From assembly GCF_032773895.1 (NCBI RefSeq), contig NZ_CP120416.1, forward strand, positions 1,052,001 through 1,116,000: a stretch of DNA of 64,000 nucleotides. The letters are read 5' to 3'. Source of the DNA: Teredinibacter sp. KSP-S5-2. Its GTDB lineage: Bacteria; Pseudomonadota; Gammaproteobacteria; Pseudomonadales; Cellvibrionaceae. Shown piece by piece: positions 7,772 through 15,128 of this stretch (the stretch's first letter is position 1; every line of letters begins with the position of its first letter). The notes under the pieces are model-generated. The model searched no databases, was not told the DNA's origin, and saw only the letters and a list, made by a program, of their open reading frames with translations. The position numbers and the translations under genes were made by a program.

Positions 7772-7800
7772 ATGAACGCTTCAATTTAAGAAGTAATCCA
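7772..7800 (-). promoter_or_regulatory. Shared accessory promoter, copy 3
   Basis: Minus strand: -35 TGGATT (7795-7800), 17 bp, -10 GTTCAT (7772-7777) preceded by GAAGC. Upstream of the -35 an extra ATCGTC...TCAACA block is shared with copies 1 and 6. Confidence 0.7.
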
Positions 7801-7829
7801 GTCGAATGTTGAACGAGACGATCAGTTCT

Positions 7830-7864
7830 AAAAATTATTTTTGAGTGGGGAGGTGTTCCTCCCC
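7830..7864 (-). terminator. Rho-independent terminator after the gene at 7875-8249
   Basis: GGGGAGG (7847-7853) pairs with CCTCCCC (7858-7864), loop of four. On the minus strand it is followed by an A/T-rich tract containing a T-run (7830-7842). It lies 11 bp after the stop codon and before the next promoter, insulating the two units. Confidence 0.7.
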
Positions 7865-7874
7865 AGTGAATGAT

Positions 7875-8249
7875 TTAATCAATTTTGGTATAGATGTGTG
7901 GGTAGCTTTGCGGAGAATATTTTAGTATCTCCCACTTTCCGTTTTGAAAAATATGCAAATACGAGGCGTCCATTTTCTCTGCCTGGTTTAGCAGAGTGTC
8001 TTTGCTTATGCAGGCGATAGGTCGGTTTCTTTGCCAGGATTCTCCGCCATCCCTGTGGTAGGCGTAAGCATTGTCGTCTTCGATATAGGAAAGATTACCA
8101 AGGTCAATCAGCGATTTGGCTTTTTTATATTCGTTAAAGTGGGTGCTTAAGGCTTTACCTACGCCGCTTGGATCTCCGTCAAAATGGCAGTAGATAGAAA
8201 TATACATATTGTCTTCGAGTTGTAGGGCGATGCAGCTTCGTGTCGACAT
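7875..8249 (-). CDS. Conserved phage accessory protein (MSTRSxIA-type)
   Basis: A 124-residue soluble protein. Start at ATG 8249 after an AAAGGAAAAAG ribosome site; an upstream ATG at 8282 falls in the promoter. The beginning STRSCIALQLEDNMYISIYC followed by HFDGDPSGVGKAL matches a widespread small phage/prophage protein that reads roughly 'RSxIxxxxxxxxxxxIYCHxDGYPxxVGxxLxxHY' (from memory, function unknown). YHRDGGESW follows near the middle. Its diverged paralogue is the next gene downstream (7367-7738). It forms a complete unit with promoter copy 4 and a strong terminator. Confidence 0.65.
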   Translation of the reverse strand: MSTRSCIALQLEDNMYISIYCHFDGDPSGVGKALSTHFNEYKKAKSLIDLGNLSYIEDDNAYAYHRDGGESWQRNRPIACISKDTLLNQAEKMDASYLHIFQNGKWEILKYSPQSYPHIYTKID

Positions 8250-8282
8250 TTTTCTTTTTCCTTTGTGTGTTTCGGTAGACAC

Positions 8283-8311
8283 ATGAACGCTTCAATTTCC
8301 ATCTTAATCAA
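8283..8311 (-). promoter_or_regulatory. Shared accessory promoter, copy 4
   Basis: Minus strand: -35 TTGATT (8306-8311), 17 bp, -10 GTTCAT (8283-8288) preceded by GAAGC; 33 nt to the start codon at 8249. Part of the upstream TCAAC block is present. Confidence 0.7.
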
Positions 8312-8414
8312 GTTGATGGTTGAGTTAGGTGATGGCTTTTTAAAAGCTAAATATTTCGCGTTGGTGATCGTCGGAATGAAAATGGCGGGACTTGGAATAA
8401 GCCCCGATGAACCA

Positions 8415-8906
8415 TTAGTTTTTGATCGCGTAGACACGATCACCCGCTTCGTTTTTAGAAGATTCGATGGTGTAGCCATCTTTATTCATTAGGTTGCTGA
8501 TCGTGCCGCGCACGGTGTGTTTTTGCCAGCCAAGTGTCTTTTCAATTTCATTCAAAGAGGCGCCTCCGTCGCGTTCAAGCAATTCAATGAGTTGTTGCTT
8601 TTTTGTCGGCTTTTTGACTGTCTTTTTTTCGGGTTCGTTTTCCGCTTTGGCTTTCTTTTGAGGCTTGGGTTTGGCTTTGATTTTGTTTTCGCTCTTAGGG
8701 ATCTGATCTGCAATGGCTTCCCTGCCTGCGTCAGAAATGCAATATAAATCGCCGTGTTCTTCGATCAGGCCGCGTGTTTGCAAGCCATTAATTACTCGGC
8801 CAATAAGTGCGGGTGTGACATTACTGGGTAGGGGCAATACGCTACCATCTTCGCGCTGTGCGGCGTTTACCAGGGCTTCTGTTTGGGTTGCGGTAAGTTT
8901 ACTCAT
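8415..8906 (-). CDS. DUF3489-family protein with winged-helix C-terminus
   Basis: A 163-residue protein, start ATG 8906 (MSKLTATQTEAL) with GAGGAAAA before it; it overlaps the preceding gene's end by 8 bp. The N-terminal 70 residues look like a winged helix (ALVNAAQREDGSVLPLP, then LIGRVINGLQTRGLI). A Lys/Pro/Glu-rich linker follows (about residues 75-105). The C-terminal 55 residues (LIELLERDGGASLNEIEKTL and WQKHTVRGTISNL) match DUF3489, a DNA-binding-like domain common in phages and alphaproteobacteria. A regulator or nucleoid-type protein is likely; targets unknown. It is the second gene of the unit driven from promoter copy 5 and is the only gene of the regulon with an evident DNA-binding fold. 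Confidence 0.75.
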   Translation of the reverse strand: MSKLTATQTEALVNAAQREDGSVLPLPSNVTPALIGRVINGLQTRGLIEEHGDLYCISDAGREAIADQIPKSENKIKAKPKPQKKAKAENEPEKKTVKKPTKKQQLIELLERDGGASLNEIEKTLGWQKHTVRGTISNLMNKDGYTIESSKNEAGDRVYAIKN

Positions 8907-9168
8907 GGTGTTTTCCTCTTGCCGTGTTGGCCATAATATTTGGTTGGGTTGGGATTTTTTTGCACACGCCGTCAAGTGTTGTTCGAATGCTCGCGAGTAA
9001 CGCGCCGTGATCAAAGCTCACCTGATCAATCGGTAAATAAAATCGGTGTTCAGACGCCAGATTTAAGATCATCAACAGCTTGTTAATTTCTTGTAGATGC
9101 TCGAGGCATTCGTTTAATGCCGCCGCTTTTGCTGTGATCATATTGTGATTGATATCGTTAACGGTCAT
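8899..9168 (-). CDS. Small accessory protein upstream of the DUF3489 gene
   Basis: An 89-residue soluble protein of unknown function. Start at 9168 with GGAGGG eight bases upstream. The first 50 residues are helical (AAALNECLEHLQEINKLLMI); no motif is recognised. It overlaps the DUF3489 gene, so the pair is co-translated and may act together. Promoter copy 5 lies 30 nt upstream. Confidence 0.55.
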   Translation of the reverse strand: MTVNDINHNMITAKAAALNECLEHLQEINKLLMILNLASEHRFYLPIDQVSFDHGALLASIRTTLDGVCKKIPTQPNIMANTARGKHHE

Positions 9169-9198
9169 ATCGAACCCTCCGTGCTTTGTGTGGTGTCC

Positions 9199-9227
9199 AT
9201 GAACGCTTCAATTCGGAAGAGAAGCAA
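9199..9227 (-). promoter_or_regulatory. Shared accessory promoter, copy 5
   Basis: Minus strand: -35 TTGCTT (9222-9227), 17 bp, -10 GTTCAT (9199-9204) preceded by GAAGC. Drives the two-gene unit 8899-9168 and 8415-8906. Confidence 0.7.
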
Positions 9228-9341
9228 GCTGAAGTTCAAAGAAAAGATAAATAAATCGAAGAGTTCGGCGGAATCGTCATTTGAAATGTGGATGATCGGA
9301 TTGTGTTTGCTTTTTTCGGAATGAGTATTTGAATTCGGCAT

Positions 9342-9366
9342 AAAAAGCGACAGGTAATTGTCGCTT
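9342..9366 (-). terminator. Rho-independent terminator for the gene ending at 9397
   Basis: Perfect 8 bp arms AAGCGACA (9345-9352) and TGTCGCTT (9359-9366); on the minus strand it runs into TTTTTA. It lies 30 bp past the stop codon. Confidence 0.7.
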
Positions 9367-9396
9367 GTGGGGATGGGAAAAGATGTTCGTTTATTA

Positions 9397-9693
9397 TTAT
9401 GGTGCTTTGACCATTTTGAGACGTAAGGTTATCGACCAGGAAAAGAGCTTAAATTGAATCGATTTATCTATAACAAATGTTAGCTCAAATAAAGCAGGAT
9501 CTTCGATATCCCGAATCATACACAACTGTTTTTCTATATTGGCTTTCAAGTCTTGTATAAAGTTAAGGTGCCAAAGCCTTAAATTGCATCTTTTTATCAG
9601 AAGGTTCGTTTCGGCGTAGCAGTTGATTGCTTCTATCGCCGCTATTAGTCCTTTTTTTTCAGATTCAATTTTGTCAATGATATCTTGATTCAT
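9397..9693 (-). CDS. Small helical accessory protein of the shared-promoter regulon
   Basis: A 98-residue protein of unknown function, start ATG 9693; the in-frame ATG at 9723 overlaps the promoter and is rejected. The first 60 residues are helical (IESEKKGLIAAIEAINCYAE), then a beta-like C-terminus rich in Phe and Leu (LFELTFVIDKSIQFKLF). It has no signal peptide or catalytic motif. A complete promoter-gene-terminator unit on the strand opposite to the terminase gene, ending the left array of such units. Confidence 0.55.
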   Translation of the reverse strand: MNQDIIDKIESEKKGLIAAIEAINCYAETNLLIKRCNLRLWHLNFIQDLKANIEKQLCMIRDIEDPALFELTFVIDKSIQFKLFSWSITLRLKMVKAP

Positions 9694-9721
9694 CGGTAAG
9701 TCCCTTGTGTTTGGGGGGGCC

Positions 9722-9750
9722 ATTAACGCTTCATTGCAACGAAGAATCCA
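9722..9750 (-). promoter_or_regulatory. Shared accessory promoter, copy 6
   Basis: Minus strand: -35 TGGATT (9745-9750), 17 bp, -10 GTTAAT (9722-9727) preceded by GAAGC; 28 nt to the start. The upstream ATCGTC...TCAACA block is present as in copies 1 and 3. Confidence 0.7.
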
Positions 9751-9895
9751 CTCTGATGTTGAGTCGGACGATGGCTTTATTGTTTTTTATCGTCAATTAT
9801 TAAATCCGATGGGTACATGGATTTAGATATTTTAATGCCTTGATTCGTACTAAATCCTCGGTAGCGAATACGCACTATGTAATTTATGAAACCCC

Positions 9896-11878
9896 ATGCA
9901 CGGAATTTTTGATGTCGCTGTGGACTACTACGACGGCATTGATTCGATTGAAAATGCGTGGAAAGAGGGAACGTTACCAGACCCACTTTTAACCGTGTCT
10001 GAGTGGGCAGACGAATACCGAATTCTATCTCCGAAAAGTGCAGCGGAGTCTGGGCGATGGCGCAATGCAAGAACGCCCTATTTGACGGAGATTATGGATT
10101 GTTTATCCACCTCGTCGCCCGTTATGCGCGTAGCCTTTATGAAAGGCAGTCAAATCGGAGGAACAGAGGCAGGCATTAATTTTTTGGGCTATGCGATCCA
10201 TCATGCGCCAGCGCCAATCATGTTCGTTTCGCCAACGGTGGACATGGCCAAGCGAGCGTCTCGTCAGCGTATTGATCCACTTATTGACGATGTGCCGGAA
10301 ATTAAGGCGCGTATCGCGCCTGCGCGCACGAGAGATGCTTCAAATACGGTGATGTCGAAAGACTTCCCTGGCGGTGTGCTCGTTATGAGTGGCGCTAACT
10401 CTGCCGTTTCACTCCGAGCGATGCCAGCTAAGTACTTGCTGCTGGACGAAACAGATGGATACCCGGTAGATCTTGATGGCGAAGGCGATCCTATCCTGCT
10501 TGCCGAGCGTCGTTCCGCAACGTTTTCCCGTCGGCGTAAAATCTTCTTAGTAAGCACGCCGACATTAAAAAGCACGTCGCGTATTTTGCGCGAATTTCTG
10601 CAGTCGGATCAGCGCTATTACTTTGTGCCTTGTCCCCATTGCGGCCATAAACAACGATTGGTCTTTTCACGATTTAAGTGGCCAAAAGGGAATCCCGATG
10701 GCGTGGAGTGTATATGCGAGTCGTGCGAGCGAGGTATTGCTGAATACCATAAAACAAAAATGTTGGCCGAAGGTGAATGGATTGCGACGGCAGAAGGCGA
10801 TGGGATTACTGTTGGTTTTCACTTGTCTTCGCTGTACTCTCCGCTTGGCTGGTTCAGTTGGGCTGATGCGGTAAGAATGTATGAGCAAGCATTAAAGCAC
10901 CCAGAATTGATGAAGGGCTTTATCAATACCGTCCTGGGCGAAGCCTACGAAGAAGAATTCGAAGCGCCGGATTGGACACGCTTGTATGAGCGTCGTGAAG
11001 ACTATCCGATGGGCGTTGTTCCTGAGAAAGGGCTCTTCTTAACGGCGGGCGTTGATGTACAAAAAGACCGAATTGAATGTGAAGTGGTGGCGTGGTGTCG
11101 AAATCGTGAATCCTTCTCAGTCGAATATTTTATCTTGCAGGGAAATACCGCAGAACAAACCGTGTGGAATAAATTAGAAAAGGTATTAAACACGGATTTT
11201 CCTCATGCACGCGGTGGAACGCTACCCATTCGAGTTATGTCTGTTGACTCGGGCTACAACACACAAACCGTTTACTCCTGGGTGAAAAAATTTCCCCAAG
11301 CGGTATGGGGTGGGGCTGGCGCAAGGGCGTCACAACCTCGAACCGTTGTTGCCATCAAAGGACGTGACAAAGAAACTGCACTGATTAGCTCGGTTTCCAA
11401 TGTTGATATAGCGGGAAAACGATCACGATTAAAACTCTGGAATTTAGGTGTTCCAGTTGCTAAAGCGGAACTCTACGGTTGGTTAAAACTCCCCAAACCC
11501 ACTGACGAACAATTCGCGAAGGGGGAAGGATTTCCAGCGGGGTATTGTCATTTTCCGCAATATGGTGAAGAGATTTTTAAACAGATTACTGCAGAACGTC
11601 GGGTGATTCGTATCAAGAACGGTTTTCCCAAAGCCATCTGGGAAAAAGATGCGGGACAAAATAACGAGGTTTTGGACTGCCGGGTGTATAACCGGGCAGC
11701 GGCGATGATTTACGGCCTGGATAGATTCCGTGAGTTGCATTGGTTGCGTTTAGAGAAAGCCATTGATGCAATGGCTGGACAATACCAAAAGAACCATTCT
11801 CACTCGGCGCAATCCCCAAAAATTAATCCACTGCAAGGATTGCAAACCACACAATCTTCTGATGATCCATTTTTATAA
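9896..11878 (+). CDS. Terminase large subunit, GpA family
   Basis: A 660-residue packaging motor and nuclease. The ATPase motif KGSQIGGTEAG lies near residue 83 in place of a canonical Walker A, as in GpA proteins. Walker B is LLLDETDGY near 181. A zinc-ribbon insert, CPHCG...CESC (about 246-277), follows. The C-terminal nuclease half contains AGVDVQKDRIE (about 388) and conserved acidic residues. The length fits the lambda GpA family (about 640 residues). It begins the lambda-type head operon: gpW, portal, protease/scaffold, decoration and capsid follow. The start at 9896 is the first ATG; the ribosome site is weak. Confidence 0.93.
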   Translation: MHGIFDVAVDYYDGIDSIENAWKEGTLPDPLLTVSEWADEYRILSPKSAAESGRWRNARTPYLTEIMDCLSTSSPVMRVAFMKGSQIGGTEAGINFLGYAIHHAPAPIMFVSPTVDMAKRASRQRIDPLIDDVPEIKARIAPARTRDASNTVMSKDFPGGVLVMSGANSAVSLRAMPAKYLLLDETDGYPVDLDGEGDPILLAERRSATFSRRRKIFLVSTPTLKSTSRILREFLQSDQRYYFVPCPHCGHKQRLVFSRFKWPKGNPDGVECICESCERGIAEYHKTKMLAEGEWIATAEGDGITVGFHLSSLYSPLGWFSWADAVRMYEQALKHPELMKGFINTVLGEAYEEEFEAPDWTRLYERREDYPMGVVPEKGLFLTAGVDVQKDRIECEVVAWCRNRESFSVEYFILQGNTAEQTVWNKLEKVLNTDFPHARGGTLPIRVMSVDSGYNTQTVYSWVKKFPQAVWGGAGARASQPRTVVAIKGRDKETALISSVSNVDIAGKRSRLKLWNLGVPVAKAELYGWLKLPKPTDEQFAKGEGFPAGYCHFPQYGEEIFKQITAERRVIRIKNGFPKAIWEKDAGQNNEVLDCRVYNRAAAMIYGLDRFRELHWLRLEKAIDAMAGQYQKNHSHSAQSPKINPLQGLQTTQSSDDPFL

Positions 11879-11899
11879 ATCTGATGTTAAAGAGGTGCT

Positions 11900-12130
11900 A
11901 TGATGGCGGATATTACGATATTAAAAACGCGATTGGAAGAAGCTGAAATTGCACTGCATAAACTGATGACTGGAGCCAGAGAAGTCAAAGTCAAGGTGGA
12001 CGACTATGGTGAAACGACATTTTCAGAAACGAATATCGCTCATTTGGAACGGTATATCGCGAAATTAAAACAGGATATTGCGCGCGCTCTGGGGAGACCG
12101 CGTCGGAAACCGTTGTTCATAAAATTTTAG
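11900..12130 (+). CDS. Head-tail joining protein gpW
   Basis: A 76-residue protein between terminase and portal. The helical N-terminus (TRLEEAEIALHKLMTGA), beta hairpin (VKVDDYGETTFSETN) and helical C-terminus are the gpW fold of lambda, which completes filled heads before tail joining. An adjacent in-frame ATG at 11903 is equally possible; AGAGG lies upstream. Confidence 0.82.
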   Translation: MMADITILKTRLEEAEIALHKLMTGAREVKVKVDDYGETTFSETNIAHLERYIAKLKQDIARALGRPRRKPLFIKF

Positions 12131-12173
12131 TCATTCGTTAAATCATAATTTAATTGTTTTCGATAAGGTCTGT

Positions 12174-13658
12174 ATGTCTGTACCGTCTACTATTCTCGGT
12201 GCAGATGGAAAGCCCTTGGCTTGGGATACGTCACATCGCGCTGCGTCACGGACTGCAAAAGAGCTTGCTTCTTGGACGCCGGGGATAGGATCAGCGGATA
12301 GTGACCTTAATTCGGAACTACCTTCTTTAGTCTCACGTTCTCGCGATTTAATTCGTAACCACGGAGTCGCCTCCGGCGGCATTCAGACGCTTACAGATAA
12401 TGTGGTGGGGATTGGTTTACGCCTTTCCGCAAAACCTGATTATATTGCATTAGGCAAAACGAAAGACTGGGCCGATGGTTGGTCAAAACACGTCGAATCA
12501 TTATGGCGGGGATGGGCTGATAGTACCGATTGTGATGCAACGCGAAGTTTGACCTTTGCTGGTATGACGACATTGGTTTTTCGTTCGGTATTGGAAAACG
12601 GCGAGGCAGTCGCGTTACCGTTGTGGCTACCGACTCATAGTGGCCCTTATGCCACAAAAATTCAGCTCGTCGAATCGGATCGTTTGGAAAACCCGCATGG
12701 CAAACAAGATCAGGAAGCGTTGCGGGGCGGTATAGAGTTAGATGCGTATGGCGGTGCGAGTGCCTATTGGTTGCGAAAGCATCACCCTGGCGATTATTTC
12801 CAGGGGGTGACAGAACATTCCTGGCAACGTATTCCAGCTCGAACAAAATTTGGTCGAGAGCGAGTCATCCATGTGTTGGAAAAACAACGCATTGGTCAGC
12901 ATCGAAGTAAGCCATTGCTTACTGCCATCATGCCGATGTTTAAGATGTTGGATCACTATGAACGCTCTGAATTACAAGCGGCGGTGGTTAATGCAATGGT
13001 GGCCGCGTTTATTGAAACGCCCCTCGATCTAGAGGGCATCAATGAATTATTCGGTGGTAATCAGGAAGACTACTTAAAAGCCAGGAAAGAGTGGTCGGTT
13101 AAGCTCCAAGGTGGGGCGGTCATTCCGATCTTTCCTGGGGACAAACTTTCATCGTTCACGCCGGGACGTCCTAACTCCGGTTATGCCCAATTTGTAGAGA
13201 ACGTTCTTCGTCATATCGGCACAGGTTTAAACCTTCCTTATGAATTATTGATGAAGGATTTCTCCAAAACCAATTACGCCAGTGCTCGAGCTGCACTCAT
13301 GGAAGCCTGGCGATTTTTTATGGGGCGTCGAACTTGGTTGGGGCAAAACTGGGCGAGCAGAATCTATTGTTTGTGGTTAGAAGAAGCCATCAATAAACAA
13401 CTCATTGACGCACCGAATTTTTATCAAGCCAAAACGGCCTGGACTCGGTGTCGTTGGATCGGCCCTGGTCGTGGTTGGATTGATCCAGTTAAAGAAGCGA
13501 AGGCGTCGCAAATTCGGATGGACATTGGCTTATCCACATTGGAAGAAGAATGTGCGACTCAAGGTCTGGATTGGGAGGATGTATTAGAGCAGCGGGCGAG
13601 AGAGAAAGCAAAAATGGAAGAACTCGCTATAGAAAATTCGAATGATGTCTCAAATTAG
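12174..13658 (+). CDS. Portal protein, lambda GpB family
   Basis: A 494-residue protein forming the dodecameric portal through which DNA enters the head. Typical lambda-portal features are RSRDLIRNHGVASGGIQTLT near residue 50, ALPLWLP, and the late IGTGLNLPYELLMKDFSKTN stretch near 345, followed by the conserved SARAALMEAWRFF helix. The length is normal for the family. It follows gpW by 43 bp. After its stop (13659-13927) I see nothing convincing. Confidence 0.92.
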   Translation: MSVPSTILGADGKPLAWDTSHRAASRTAKELASWTPGIGSADSDLNSELPSLVSRSRDLIRNHGVASGGIQTLTDNVVGIGLRLSAKPDYIALGKTKDWADGWSKHVESLWRGWADSTDCDATRSLTFAGMTTLVFRSVLENGEAVALPLWLPTHSGPYATKIQLVESDRLENPHGKQDQEALRGGIELDAYGGASAYWLRKHHPGDYFQGVTEHSWQRIPARTKFGRERVIHVLEKQRIGQHRSKPLLTAIMPMFKMLDHYERSELQAAVVNAMVAAFIETPLDLEGINELFGGNQEDYLKARKEWSVKLQGGAVIPIFPGDKLSSFTPGRPNSGYAQFVENVLRHIGTGLNLPYELLMKDFSKTNYASARAALMEAWRFFMGRRTWLGQNWASRIYCLWLEEAINKQLIDAPNFYQAKTAWTRCRWIGPGRGWIDPVKEAKASQIRMDIGLSTLEEECATQGLDWEDVLEQRAREKAKMEELAIENSNDVSN

Positions 13659-13927
13659 GTTTTTGACGATAGGGATTGCTATCTAGATGTGATGTATTTC
13701 CAATGGCAGACACAGGTTATCGGTATAGTTTCGAACATCGAAGTAACAAATAATAATAAGAATAAATATTTGGCTTTGATTTTCTTGTCCATGACGATAC
13801 AGCCTTGGGTGACTAAGGCTTTATCTCGCTCTATTTATAATGGCATGAAGAGAAAAGTATTTTCTTCTTGTCTCGAACGTTCTACTCTGAAATTCTTTTA
13901 TCAACAAGGCGTCAACTCTTGGTTAGA

Positions 13928-14359
13928 TTGAGTGTTTCTGAAATTAAACGTTGTTGGATATTGATCGTTGTCATGATCACAACGGGGTGCCCCGCAACCA
14001 TTCCTTTGACAGAAATCGATGTCGAGAAACGGGATTTACATGCTGCGTTTCAATCCCTGTTGGACTATCCCAGTCTGCAACAATATTTTCATCCTGAATT
14101 GGAAGATAGAGTACCGGTAGTTGTGAAAACTAACGGGCATGTGCCTCCGGGTATTGACGTAATAAAATTTGGGCTTCCTGTAAAATTCATGGCGCAACCG
14201 AAGAGTGGAACCTATCTCGACGTCCACCAATTCTATCGAATACGAAACGACATACATTTTGACATCGACTATCCCGTTGAAGGTGTGTTTTTCAGAGGCA
14301 GACTTATAAAAGAGAAGACGCATTGGAGAGTGCATTCGGAAGAACTCACCGAGTATTAA
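13928..14359 (+). CDS. Putative lipoprotein inserted between portal and endolysin genes
   Basis: A protein of about 143 residues with an N-terminal basic-hydrophobic stretch (KRCWILIVVMITTGC) resembling a lipoprotein signal, with TTGC as a non-canonical lipobox. The mature part (about 120 residues) is beta-rich and not recognised. The start is unsure: TTG at 13928 puts the signal at the N-terminus, but the frame is open to 13868 and neither start has a good ribosome site. A strong terminator follows. Its place next to the endolysin suggests a moron (superinfection exclusion or surface change), or a lysis accessory; it lacks the Pro-rich look of Rz1. Confidence 0.5.
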   Translation: MSVSEIKRCWILIVVMITTGCPATIPLTEIDVEKRDLHAAFQSLLDYPSLQQYFHPELEDRVPVVVKTNGHVPPGIDVIKFGLPVKFMAQPKSGTYLDVHQFYRIRNDIHFDIDYPVEGVFFRGRLIKEKTHWRVHSEELTEY

Positions 14360-14384
14360 TCGATTGCTCAACGAACATTCACAC

Positions 14385-14413
14385 AGCCCAGGCAACGGCC
14401 TGGGCTTTTTTTT
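14385..14413 (+). terminator. Strong rho-independent terminator
   Basis: AGCCCAGGC (14385-14393) and GCCTGGGCT (14398-14406), 9 bp stem with a tetraloop, then eight T. It separates the lipoprotein gene from the endolysin gene. Confidence 0.88.
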
Positions 14414-14444
14414 GCCCCATTTTTAAGCCAACGAGAGAAACACT

Positions 14445-15005
14445 ATGCCGGTCAACATCGACTATGACTTTATCCAAAAACTTGAAGGCGGTTGTCAAAC
14501 GCAGGGGTATGTCCCCGACCCTGAAAGCAGTCGCAGTGGTGTGACCATCGCCACCGGGTTTGACCTTGGGCAACGTACCAAGCAAGACCTCATTGACTTG
14601 GGATTAAATGCGTTTTTAGTGAACTTGCTTTCTCCCTATTGTGGGTATCAAGGTGAAGAAGCCGAGGCGTATTTAAAGAATCATCCGCTTAAGATCTCTA
14701 ACGCTCAAGCCGAATTGATTGATTTTTCGGTCAAAACACAACATACGTTGAAGCTGGAAGTGGTGTACAACGCGTCGATTGATAAAGACAAAATACGCTT
14801 TTCAGCGTTGCCATCTCCGATTCAAACCGTGATTGCGTCAGTCTCGTTCCAATATGGTATTGGTCTTAAAAAACGCGCGCCTAAATTTTGGCAAGCGATT
14901 ACGGAACAAGATTGGAAACGAACACTGACTATCCTGCTCGATTTTGAAGATCGATACACAACACGACGTAATCAGGAAGCACGTTTACTTATGCAGGTTG
15001 TCTAA
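14445..15005 (+). CDS. Endolysin, pesticin-type lysozyme
   Basis: A 186-residue muramidase of the pesticin/T4-lysozyme-like group. It has the catalytic Glu in QKLEGG (residue about 12), GYVPDPESSRSGVTIATG with FDLGQR (residues about 25-46), and the conserved later SFQYGIGLKKRAPKFW segment (about 132). It has no signal peptide, so it needs the holin (6571-7029) to cross the membrane. GAGAGAAAC precedes ATG 14445. Its position inside the head operon, between terminator hairpins at 14385 and 15032, suggests an inserted unit. Confidence 0.85.
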   Translation: MPVNIDYDFIQKLEGGCQTQGYVPDPESSRSGVTIATGFDLGQRTKQDLIDLGLNAFLVNLLSPYCGYQGEEAEAYLKNHPLKISNAQAELIDFSVKTQHTLKLEVVYNASIDKDKIRFSALPSPIQTVIASVSFQYGIGLKKRAPKFWQAITEQDWKRTLTILLDFEDRYTTRRNQEARLLMQVV

Positions 15006-15031
15006 CGTGTATTGTCTGTTATCTAGGGCAT

Positions 15032-15059
15032 GACCCAGTTCCCCCTGGGCCTTTTTTTT
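15032..15059 (+). terminator. Terminator-like hairpin after the endolysin gene
   Basis: CCCAG (15034-15038) pairs with CTGGG (15045-15049), followed by about eight T (15052-15059). The short stem suggests partial termination before the protease gene. Confidence 0.6.
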
Positions 15060-15128
15060 ATTCTCTTAAATACCTCGATTAGCTTTTTATTGGTTATTTT
15101 TCCTTTTACTCTGTTTTTCGGTGACTCC

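Noticed and set aside
13689-13931. 80-codon frame after the portal gene
   Set aside because: No ribosome site, unlikely composition, overlaps the start region of the lipoprotein gene.
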